12,113 bases of DNA from the NCBI GenBank assembly GCA_002366795.1, contig DFBX01000034.1, positions 1-12,113 of the forward strand, written 5' to 3'. Positions 6,199 to 12,113 of the stretch are shown piece after piece (positions within the stretch are counted from its first letter, which is position 1; every line of letters starts with the position of its first letter). Under the pieces are notes generated by a model. That model was not told the DNA's origin and did not search any database. It saw nothing but the letters and a program-made list of their open reading frames with translations. This DNA is from Rhodobacteraceae bacterium UBA3069 (GTDB taxonomy: Bacteria; Pseudomonadota; Alphaproteobacteria; Rhodobacterales; Rhodobacteraceae). The position numbers and the translations under genes were made by a program.

Positions 6199-7185
6199 AT
6201 GAAACGCTTTTTGACAACGTCCGTTGCGGCGCTGGCAATGCTTGCTGGCACGGTTGCGGCGAACGCGACCGAGCTGCGGCTGTCGCACCAATGGTCCAAC
6301 AAGGATGTTCGCCACAAAGTCGCGCAGATCGTCGCCGACGAGGTGGCCGCCGCCGATGTTGATCTGGAAATCAAGATCTTCGGGTCGAAATCGCTGTTCA
6401 AGCCGCGTGAGCAATACAAACCGCTGTCGCGTGGCCAGCTGGATATGACCGTTCTGCCGCTGTCCTATGCGGGCGGCCAGCAACCGGCATATAACCTGAC
6501 GCTGATGCCCGGTCTTGTGAAAAACCACGATCATGCCGCGCGCCTGTCCGCCTCGCCCTTCATGGAGGCGCTGGAGGCAAAGATGGCCGAGGATGACGTG
6601 ATGGTGCTGGTTCATGGCTACCTTGCGGGCGGTTTCGCCGGTAAGGACAAGTGCATCACCAAGCCCGAAGATGTCGCCGGCTTGCAAACCCGCGCAGCCG
6701 GTAAATCGTTCGAGCAGATGCTGGCCGGTGCCGGTGCATCCATCGCATCCATGGCGTCGTCCGAGATCTATAACGCCATGCAAACCGGCGTTCTGGACGC
6801 GGCGAACACGTCGTCCTCGTCTTTCGTGTCCTACCGGATTTTCGAACAGGTGAAATGCTACACCCCTGCGGGCGACGTGGCGCTATGGTTCATGTATCAA
6901 CCGATGCTGATGAACAAATCCACTTTTGACGGGCTGAGCGCCGAACAGCAGGCTGCCCTGCGTGCCGGTGCAGAAAAAGCGCAGGCCTTCTACTTGGAAG
7001 AAGCCAAGAAAGAGGATGCGGCCTCGGTCGAAGTGTTCAAGGCGAACGGCGTGGAAATCGCGCAAATGACGCCAGAGGATTTCGAAAAATGGCGCGCCAT
7101 CGCGGCGGAAACCTCTTACAAGGCATTCGTCGAATCCGTGCCGGATGGGCAAAAGCTGCTGGATATGGCGTTGGCCGTCGAATGA
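6199..7185 (+). CDS. matP: TRAP transporter periplasmic binding protein, probable malonate-binding (MatP, DctP family)
   Basis: This is the extracytoplasmic solute receptor of a tripartite ATP-independent periplasmic transporter. The 328-residue precursor starts with a classical signal peptide: MKR, a hydrophobic core (about residues 8-21), and a likely cleavage after VAANA (residue 23). The mature part shows DctP-family features: DMTVLPLSY (82-90), LQTRAAG (162-168) with the conserved carboxylate-binding arginine Arg165, SSEIYNAMQTGVLDAAN (187-203), and LWFMYQPMLMNKSTFDGLS (229-247). Two cysteines, Cys152 and Cys220, could form a periplasmic disulfide. The ATG at 6199 follows a strong GGGAGGAA and places the signal peptide at the terminus; upstream in-frame codons have no such site. 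It is first in the operon. Malonate as ligand is inferred from the downstream matA and matB genes, not from the pocket itself. Confidence 0.9.
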   Translation: MKRFLTTSVAALAMLAGTVAANATELRLSHQWSNKDVRHKVAQIVADEVAAADVDLEIKIFGSKSLFKPREQYKPLSRGQLDMTVLPLSYAGGQQPAYNLTLMPGLVKNHDHAARLSASPFMEALEAKMAEDDVMVLVHGYLAGGFAGKDKCITKPEDVAGLQTRAAGKSFEQMLAGAGASIASMASSEIYNAMQTGVLDAANTSSSSFVSYRIFEQVKCYTPAGDVALWFMYQPMLMNKSTFDGLSAEQQAALRAGAEKAQAFYLEEAKKEDAASVEVFKANGVEIAQMTPEDFEKWRAIAAETSYKAFVESVPDGQKLLDMALAVE

Positions 7186-7187
7186 TC

Positions 7188-7228
7188 TGATGCATCAGCC
7201 GGGCGGGGGCTGCTTGCCTTTGCCCGGC
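7188..7228 (+). repeat. Palindrome plus strong intercistronic hairpin between matP and matQ
   Basis: Two bases after the matP stop lies a perfect ten-base palindrome, TGATGCATCA (7188-7197). It is directly followed by GCCGGGC (7198-7204), which pairs perfectly with GCCCGGC (7222-7228) across 17 bases; an inner GGGC/GCC pairing is also possible. No U-run follows, so full termination is unlikely. In binding-protein operons, such structures commonly protect the upstream mRNA or attenuate reading into membrane-subunit genes, giving an excess of the binding protein. Confidence 0.55.
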
Positions 7229-7265
7229 ATTCCGAAAGACCCCTTACCAACGAACGGAGTCCCCA

Positions 7266-7817
7266 ATGGCGGGCCAATCCTCGGCTGCGGTCGCGCAGAC
7301 CGGACGAAATCCTTTTCTTCGCGCCGTGGCCGCGCTATCGACCCTTGCGGGTTGGTGTTCGGCGGCCATGATCGTCACCGCCGTGGCGATCACCTGTCAG
7401 ATGATTTTCATCCGTTTCGTGCTGAACGGATCGACGATCTGGCAGACCGAGGCGGTGATTTACCTGATGGTGGCAGCCACGCTGATCGGCCTGCCCTACG
7501 TGCAGCGTCTGCGCGGGCACGTGAACGTGGACCTGATCCCGCTGATGCTGGGGCAGCGCGCCCGTAGGGCGCTGGCCATAATCACGCTGTCGCTGTCCTG
7601 TGTTATCGTCGGGGTAATGCTGTTTTACGGCTATGACTATTGGCATTTCGCGTGGAAACGCGGCTGGACGTCTGACACCGTCTGGGCCGTGCGCCTGTGG
7701 ATTCCCTATCTTGCCCTGCCGGTCGGTTTCGCGCTGCTGCTGCTGCAACTGATCGCCGATCTGGTGGCAGTTCTGATCGGTGCCGACAAACCCTTTGGTC
7801 TGAAGGAGGGGATGTAA
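7266..7817 (+). CDS. matQ: TRAP transporter small membrane subunit (MatQ, DctQ family)
   Basis: This is the small integral membrane subunit of the TRAP transporter, which supports the large permease subunit and contacts the loaded binding protein. Its 183 residues hold four hydrophobic segments at about 20-50, 62-80, 102-122 and 140-172, the normal DctQ topology. Family features include WQTEAVIYLMVAATLIGLPY (59-78) and the following RLRGHVNVDLIP (81-92). The ATG at 7266 is preceded by GGAGT with a 6-nt spacer. It lies 80 bp after matP, separated by a hairpin, and its stop overlaps the matM start by one base (TAATG). Alone the sequence gives no substrate information. Confidence 0.88.
   Translation: MAGQSSAAVAQTGRNPFLRAVAALSTLAGWCSAAMIVTAVAITCQMIFIRFVLNGSTIWQTEAVIYLMVAATLIGLPYVQRLRGHVNVDLIPLMLGQRARRALAIITLSLSCVIVGVMLFYGYDYWHFAWKRGWTSDTVWAVRLWIPYLALPVGFALLLLQLIADLVAVLIGADKPFGLKEGM
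7803..7809 (+). promoter_or_regulatory. Strong ribosome binding site of matM inside matQ
   Basis: AAGGAGG is a near-perfect Shine-Dalgarno sequence located in the last codons of matQ, 7 nt before the matM ATG at 7817. It fixes the start at the TAATG overlap rather than at the in-frame upstream extension within matQ. Confidence 0.75.
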
Positions 7818-9133
7818 TGGATCCGCTTTTGCTTGGCGCCATGGTCGCCCTAGCCACGATCTTCGTTCTGTTTTCGGGCATCTCGGTGGCCATTGGCCTG
7901 TTGGTAGTGTCTGCGGGGTTCCTGATCGCTTTCGACGGGATGCGCTCTCTTGAACTGATGCCCGAGATTTTCTTTGGCAAACTGGACAATTTCGCGCTGC
8001 TGTCGATCCCGATGTTCATCATCATGGGTGCAAGCATCGCTTCGACTCGTGCGGGGGCCGACCTGTATGAGGCGTTGGAACGCTGGCTGACCCGCGTGCC
8101 GGGGGGCTTGGTCATTTCCAACCTCGGCGCATGTGCCCTTTTCGCCGCGATGAGCGGGTCTAGCCCCGCAACCTGCGCCGCCATCGGCAAGATGGGCATC
8201 CCCGAAATGCGCAAACGTGGCTACCCGGACGGGGTCGCCGCAGGCTCTATTGCGGCGGGTGGCACGCTGGGCATTCTGATCCCGCCTTCGGTCACAATGA
8301 TCGTTTACGGGATCGCCACGGAAAGTTCGATCGGGCGGTTGTTCCTTGCGGGTGTCATTCCCGGCCTTCTTTTGATGGGGCTGTTCATGGCGTGGTCGCT
8401 GTATTCCACATGGAAATCGGGCCACGCGGCGGCCATGGACAAGGCCAGCTACAGCTGGGCCGAAAAGATCGAGATTCTGCCGCGTGTCATCCCGTTTCTG
8501 CTGATTATCCTCGGCGTACTTTATGCTATGTATGGCGGCATCGCGACCCCGTCCGAAACGGCGGCAGTGGGCGCGCTGCTGTGCCTGCTGATAGCAATGA
8601 TCATCTACAAACTGTGGAACCCGCGCGATCTGTGGGTAGTATTGCGGGATTCAACGCGTGAATCGGTGATGATCCTTTTCATCATCGCTGCTGCGGGTGT
8701 GTTCAGCTATATGCTGTCGTCGCTTTTCATCACGCAAAGCATCGCTGAATGGATCGGCACGCTGGACGTGAACCGTTGGGTGCTGATGGGGGCGATCAAC
8801 GTTTTCCTGCTGATCGCGGGGTTCTTTCTGCCGCCCGTCGCAGTGATCCTGATGGCCGCGCCGATCCTGCTGCCGATCATCACCACCGCAGGGTTTGACC
8901 CGATCTGGTTCGCCGTCGTCCTGACAATCAACATGGAAATCGGGCTGATCTCGCCCCCTGTCGGGCTGAACCTTTACGTGATCAACGGCATCGCCCCGGA
9001 TATTTCGCTGCGCACAATTCTGGTTGGTTCGTTGCCTTTCGTCGCCTGCATGGTCATTGCGATCCTGCTGTTGTGCCTGTTCCCCGGACTGGCCACATGG
9101 TTGCCCGACGCGGTGATGGGGGTTGCACGATGA
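7817..9133 (+). CDS. matM: TRAP transporter large permease subunit (MatM, DctM family)
   Basis: This is the large membrane subunit forming the sodium-coupled translocation path of the TRAP transporter. The 438-residue length and the roughly dozen hydrophobic segments are typical of DctM. Signature stretches are AMSGSSPATCAAIGKMGIPE (111-130), AAGGTLGILIPPSVTMIVYG (146-165) and, in the second half, GFFLPPVAVILMAAPILLPI (around 335-356) and a LISPPVGLNLYVINGIAPD stretch (around 375-395). These come from the two internally repeated halves of the ion-transporter fold. The ATG at 7817 follows AAGGAGG and overlaps the matQ stop by one base. Its own stop overlaps the matA start as ATGA, so translation of the two is probably coupled. 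Malonate is the likely substrate from context. Confidence 0.92.
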   Translation: MDPLLLGAMVALATIFVLFSGISVAIGLLVVSAGFLIAFDGMRSLELMPEIFFGKLDNFALLSIPMFIIMGASIASTRAGADLYEALERWLTRVPGGLVISNLGACALFAAMSGSSPATCAAIGKMGIPEMRKRGYPDGVAAGSIAAGGTLGILIPPSVTMIVYGIATESSIGRLFLAGVIPGLLLMGLFMAWSLYSTWKSGHAAAMDKASYSWAEKIEILPRVIPFLLIILGVLYAMYGGIATPSETAAVGALLCLLIAMIIYKLWNPRDLWVVLRDSTRESVMILFIIAAAGVFSYMLSSLFITQSIAEWIGTLDVNRWVLMGAINVFLLIAGFFLPPVAVILMAAPILLPIITTAGFDPIWFAVVLTINMEIGLISPPVGLNLYVINGIAPDISLRTILVGSLPFVACMVIAILLLCLFPGLATWLPDAVMGVAR

Positions 9134-10371
9134 CCCTTCTGGCCGACCTTCTGTCCACCGTGTTCGAGCGCCGGTTGCGCGCCGCCGATCCCGGCCATGA
9201 CAGTCGCACCACGCCCGAGTTGATGAAGGCGTTGGTGGGTGCCACGGGCGAGGTGTCGGGCCTTGTAATTGCAGGGCTGATACTGACACGTGTCGAGGCG
9301 ATGGACGATGCGGACAAGTTGGAATTCTTCCACCAAATGGCCGCGATGAACATTGACCCATCCCGCGTGCGCGACACGCTTGCCACCTATGAAGAAACGC
9401 CGGACAAAGCCAGTTACCGGGCGTTTCTGGCTGCCGCCGAACCTCCCCGCCAAGAACTGATTCGCCGCCTGAACCAGGTGCCGGGGGCAACGGGGCGGCT
9501 GGTGCGTATGCGCGCCGACCTGCTGCGGCTGGGGCGGGGGGATGCGGACCTTCAAGCGCTTGATCTGGATTTCCGACATCTGTTCGCGTCTTGGTTCAAT
9601 CGCGGATTCCTGGTGTTGCGCCCGATCAACTGGTCATCGCCCGCACAGATCCTGGACAAAATCATCGCATACGAGGCGGTTCACGCCATCGACAGCTGGG
9701 ATGATCTGCGCCGCCGCCTGCAACCTGACGACAGGCGTTGCTTTGCGTTTTTCCATCCTGCTATGCCGGACGAGCCACTGATTTTCGTCGAGGTTGCGTT
9801 GACCAGCGGGGTTCCGGGCTCCGTCCAGCAACTGCTGGCCGAAGATCGCGCGCCCATGCAGGCTACCGATGCTGATGCGGCGGTTTTCTATTCGATCTCG
9901 AACTGCCAAGCGGGGCTTGCCTCCGTCTCGTTCGGGAATTCCCTGATCAAGCAGGTGGCCGCTGACCTGTCCGCCGAATTGCCCGGCTTGAAGACCTTCG
10001 TGACACTCTCGCCCATTCCGGGGCTGATGAAATATGTCACTGACACGGCGGAAAACGTGGATATTTCCGATGATACCACCATGCGCCAGCTGGCTGCGCA
10101 TTACCTGATCAATGCAAAGACCAATGCCGGTCAGCCGCTTGATTCGGTCGCCCGTTTTCACCTTGGTAACGGCGCGCTGGTTCATGCGATCCACGCGCGC
10201 GCCGACATATCGGACAAGGGAATGGCGCAGTCCGGCGGTGTGATGGTCAATTACCTTTACGACCTTGGGCGGGTTTCGCAGAACCATGAAAGGTTCGCGT
10301 CCGCTGCCGAGGTGATCGCTGATGCCGAACCGCGTGCCCTTGCCGCCGCTTATCTCAAGACTCAAAGCTGA
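9130..10371 (+). CDS. matA: Malonyl-CoA decarboxylase (MatA)
   Basis: MatA converts malonyl-CoA to acetyl-CoA and CO2 (EC 4.1.1.9) in the cytosol. The protein has the helical N-terminal region of MCD (about residues 1-155) followed by the acetyltransferase-like catalytic domain. Recognisable parts are RRCFAFFHPAMPDEPLIFVE (202-221, with Glu221), FYSISNCQAGLASVSFGN (253-270), LSPIPGLMKYV (293-303) and ARFHLGNGA (341-349). By comparison with human MCD, Ser255 and His344 correspond to the catalytic Ser/His pair, and Glu221 to a conserved active-site acid. Its 413 residues are close to mature family members. The ATG at 9130 overlaps the matM stop in ATGA, with a GGGGG run 7 nt upstream. Only 9 bp separate it from matB. 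Activity on methylmalonyl-CoA cannot be excluded. Confidence 0.93.
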   Translation: MTLLADLLSTVFERRLRAADPGHDSRTTPELMKALVGATGEVSGLVIAGLILTRVEAMDDADKLEFFHQMAAMNIDPSRVRDTLATYEETPDKASYRAFLAAAEPPRQELIRRLNQVPGATGRLVRMRADLLRLGRGDADLQALDLDFRHLFASWFNRGFLVLRPINWSSPAQILDKIIAYEAVHAIDSWDDLRRRLQPDDRRCFAFFHPAMPDEPLIFVEVALTSGVPGSVQQLLAEDRAPMQATDADAAVFYSISNCQAGLASVSFGNSLIKQVAADLSAELPGLKTFVTLSPIPGLMKYVTDTAENVDISDDTTMRQLAAHYLINAKTNAGQPLDSVARFHLGNGALVHAIHARADISDKGMAQSGGVMVNYLYDLGRVSQNHERFASAAEVIADAEPRALAAAYLKTQS

Positions 10372-10380
10372 GGAGCCCCC

Positions 10381-11892
10381 ATGGCCAACCCTCTTTATGA
10401 CCGCCTGTTCGGACGCCACGCTGGCAAGGACAGCACCTTTCTGCACCTGCCGGATGGCACAACGCTGACCCATGCCGCATTCTTGGAAATGGCAGCCCAG
10501 TTTGCCCATGTCTTGGTGGATCAGGGTCTAAAGCCCGGTGACAGGATGGCAATGCAAGTGGCAAAATCCCCGCAGGCGTTGGGGCTTTACGCAGCATGTG
10601 CGCAGGCCGGCGTCGTGTTCCTGCCGCTGAACACTGCCTATACGGTCGATGAGCTGACCTATTTCATTGAAAACTCCGGTTCCAAGCTGGTTGTCTGTGA
10701 CCCGAACAGCGAAGGCGCGCTTGCCCCCGTCGCAGCAAATCTGGATGCTTCAATGCTGACCATGGGTGCCGATGGCGCGGGCAGTTTTGCCAACGCCGCA
10801 GCGAACTTTGCGCATGAGTTCGACACTGTTTCACGTCAAAACGATGATTTGGCCGCTTTCCTTTATACTTCGGGCACGACGGGGCGATCCAAGGGAGCGA
10901 TGCTGACACAAGCCAACCTGATGTCCAATGCCGAGACCCTAAGCGACTATTGGCAATTCACCGATCAGGATGTCTTGCTGCATGCCCTACCGATCTTTCA
11001 CACGCACGGGCTGTTCGTAGCGACCAACGTGACCTTAGCCGCAGGCGGGTCGATGATTTTCCTTCCCGGTTTCGATCTGGACCGGATCATCGAAGGTATG
11101 CCGCGCGCGACGACCATGATGGGCGTGCCGACTTTTTACACCCGCCTTCTGGACGATCCGCGTTTCACCCGTGATCTGACGCAGCACATGCGCTTGTTCA
11201 TATCTGGATCCGCCCCGCTTTTGGCAGAAACGCACCAACGGTTTGAGGCCTTGACCGGCCACCGGATTCTTGAACGCTACGGCATGACAGAGACGAATAT
11301 GAACACGTCCAACCCATATAACGGGGAGCGCCGCGCAGGCACAGTCGGCTTCCCACTACCTAGGGTCGAGTTGAAGATCACAGGCGCGGACGGAAACGAG
11401 GTGCCCCAAGGCGAGATTGGCCTGATCGAGGTGCGCGGACCTAACGTGTTCAAAGGCTATTGGCAGATGCCCGAAAAGACGCGGGAGGAATTGCGCGACA
11501 ACGGGTTCTTCATCACCGGCGATCTGGGAGTGATCGATGCAGATGGCTATGTCTCTATCGTAGGGCGGAACAAGGATCTGATCATTTCAGGCGGGTACAA
11601 TATCTATCCGAAGGAAATCGAACTGGTTCTGGACGATCAGCCCAGCGTTTCGGAAAGCGCCGTGATCGGTGTGCCGCATCCGGATTTCGGGGAAACTGTG
11701 ATCGGTGTGCTGGTGCCGGAAGCGGGGAAATCCCCTGATCTTGCCGCGATCGAGCAGGCTGTGGGCAAATCGCTGGCGCGGTTCAAACATCCCCGCAAGC
11801 TGGTGGTCATGGATGCGTTGCCCCGCAACACGATGGGCAAGGTTCAAAAGAACATCCTGAGAGAGCAATTCAAGGATGCGTTTGCCGGCTGA
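10381..11892 (+). CDS. matB: Malonyl-CoA synthetase (MatB)
   Basis: MatB is an acyl-adenylate-forming enzyme (ANL superfamily) that activates malonate with ATP and CoA to malonyl-CoA. All core motifs are present: the phosphate loop TSGTTGRSKG (163-172), LPIFHTHG (203-210), VPTFYTRL (249-256, whose Arg255 may contact the distal carboxylate), SGSAPL (275-280), ERYGMTET (298-305), the ribose-binding TGDLG (379-383), GRNKDLIISGGYNIYP (395-410) and PRNTMGKVQK (481-490) with catalytic Lys487. That lysine is the one known to be reversibly acetylated in Rhodopseudomonas palustris MatB. The 503-residue length is typical and the protein looks complete. The ATG at 10381 follows AGGAG, which overlaps the matA stop. 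An IS element starts 3 bp after the stop codon. Methylmalonate may be a secondary substrate, as in other MatB enzymes. Confidence 0.94.
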   Translation: MANPLYDRLFGRHAGKDSTFLHLPDGTTLTHAAFLEMAAQFAHVLVDQGLKPGDRMAMQVAKSPQALGLYAACAQAGVVFLPLNTAYTVDELTYFIENSGSKLVVCDPNSEGALAPVAANLDASMLTMGADGAGSFANAAANFAHEFDTVSRQNDDLAAFLYTSGTTGRSKGAMLTQANLMSNAETLSDYWQFTDQDVLLHALPIFHTHGLFVATNVTLAAGGSMIFLPGFDLDRIIEGMPRATTMMGVPTFYTRLLDDPRFTRDLTQHMRLFISGSAPLLAETHQRFEALTGHRILERYGMTETNMNTSNPYNGERRAGTVGFPLPRVELKITGADGNEVPQGEIGLIEVRGPNVFKGYWQMPEKTREELRDNGFFITGDLGVIDADGYVSIVGRNKDLIISGGYNIYPKEIELVLDDQPSVSESAVIGVPHPDFGETVIGVLVPEAGKSPDLAAIEQAVGKSLARFKHPRKLVVMDALPRNTMGKVQKNILREQFKDAFAG

Positions 11893-11895
11893 AAC

Positions 11896-12113
11896 GGGAC
11901 TATCCTGAATTTTGTGCTCTGGCGTGGTAACTGCTCTGTAAGGAGACCCACATATGAGCATCGACAAAGACCTATTGGATCGACTGATGGAAGGCCGTTC
12001 GCCCGGCGATCTTTTCCGTAAGGAAGGCATTCTTTCCGAACTTACGAAAGCGCTGGCGGAACGCGCGCTGACGGCCGAGATGGAGGAACATCTTGGCGAT
12101 GAGCACGCCGAAG
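11896..12113 (+). mobile_element. Left part of an IS256-family insertion sequence
   Basis: The element is judged to begin at about 11896 with GGGACTATCCTGAATTTTGT, a sequence resembling the terminal inverted repeat of IS256-family elements. It is followed by a short leader and the start of an IS256-type transposase gene. The right end lies beyond the window, so the inverted-repeat partner and the 8-9 bp target duplication could not be checked. If the boundary is right, any duplication would include the bases just before 11896 and hence the matB stop codon. Confidence 0.7.
11954..12113 (+). CDS. IS256-family (mutator-type) transposase, N-terminal part
   Basis: The coding region starts at ATG 11954, with AAGGAGA (11940-11946) placed correctly upstream, and runs off the right edge after 53 residues. 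The N-terminus contains DLFRKEGILSELTKALAERA (20-39) followed by LTAEMEEHLGDE (40-51), which is the characteristic beginning of IS256/MULE-type transposases. The DDE catalytic residues lie outside the window. The reading frame is open throughout, so nothing here suggests it is inactive. Confidence 0.88.
   Translation, partial: MSIDKDLLDRLMEGRSPGDLFRKEGILSELTKALAERALTAEMEEHLGDEHAE

Noticed and set aside
6064..6783. 239-residue minus-strand open frame over matP and the divergent promoter region
   Set aside because: It is antisense to matP, crosses the regulatory region and has no family signature.
1..12113. CRISPR arrays, tandem repeats, phage genes or toxin-antitoxin genes
   Set aside because: No spaced direct repeats, phage structural genes or small paired genes were seen; the mobile content is limited to the two transposase fragments at the edges.

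Overview
The window looks like a chromosomal segment of an alphaproteobacterium, most likely from the Rhodobacteraceae (Roseobacter group). This is inferred from the high GC content, the codon use, the hemD / mitofilin-like / hemY gene order, the style of the TRAP transporter, and a compact malonate operon. No marker gene such as 16S rRNA is present, so the placement is an inference.

Layout. (1) Positions 1-108 hold the last 35 codons of a transposase whose body lies to the left. (2) 227-3788 is a co-directional cluster: hemD (uroporphyrinogen-III synthase), a mitofilin/Mic60-like inner-membrane protein, and hemY (TPR membrane protein with a C-terminal zinc-ribbon-like module). (3) 3870-3945 is a tRNA-Thr(CGT) on the minus strand with an encoded CCA end. 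(4) 4148-5407 is a glycerate 2-kinase of the MOFRL family, convergent with (5) an FCD-type GntR regulator on the minus strand at 5411-6067. (6) From 6199 to 11892, divergent from the regulator, runs a five-gene operon: TRAP periplasmic binding protein, small TRAP membrane subunit, large TRAP membrane subunit, malonyl-CoA decarboxylase and malonyl-CoA synthetase. (7) An IS256-family element begins about 3 bp after the synthetase stop codon and runs off the right edge.

The genes in (5) and (6) make a self-contained malonate module (matR-matPQM-matA-matB). Malonate is bound in the periplasm and imported by the TRAP transporter. MatB activates it to malonyl-CoA using ATP and CoA, and MatA decarboxylates that to acetyl-CoA and CO2. 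The GntR regulator is the probable malonate-responsive control. The 131-bp divergent intergenic region contains a perfect TGTATACA palindrome and a second inverted repeat in the transporter leader. A strong hairpin sits between the binding-protein gene and the membrane-subunit genes, while the next two gene junctions overlap by 1 and 4 bp.

I do not see a wholly new system. The points most worth a second look are the TRAP-linked malonate operon and its regulatory sites, the IS element abutting the operon's 3' end, the mitofilin-like gene inside a haem cluster, the zinc-ribbon end of HemY, and the convergent stop codons embedded in an inverted repeat.
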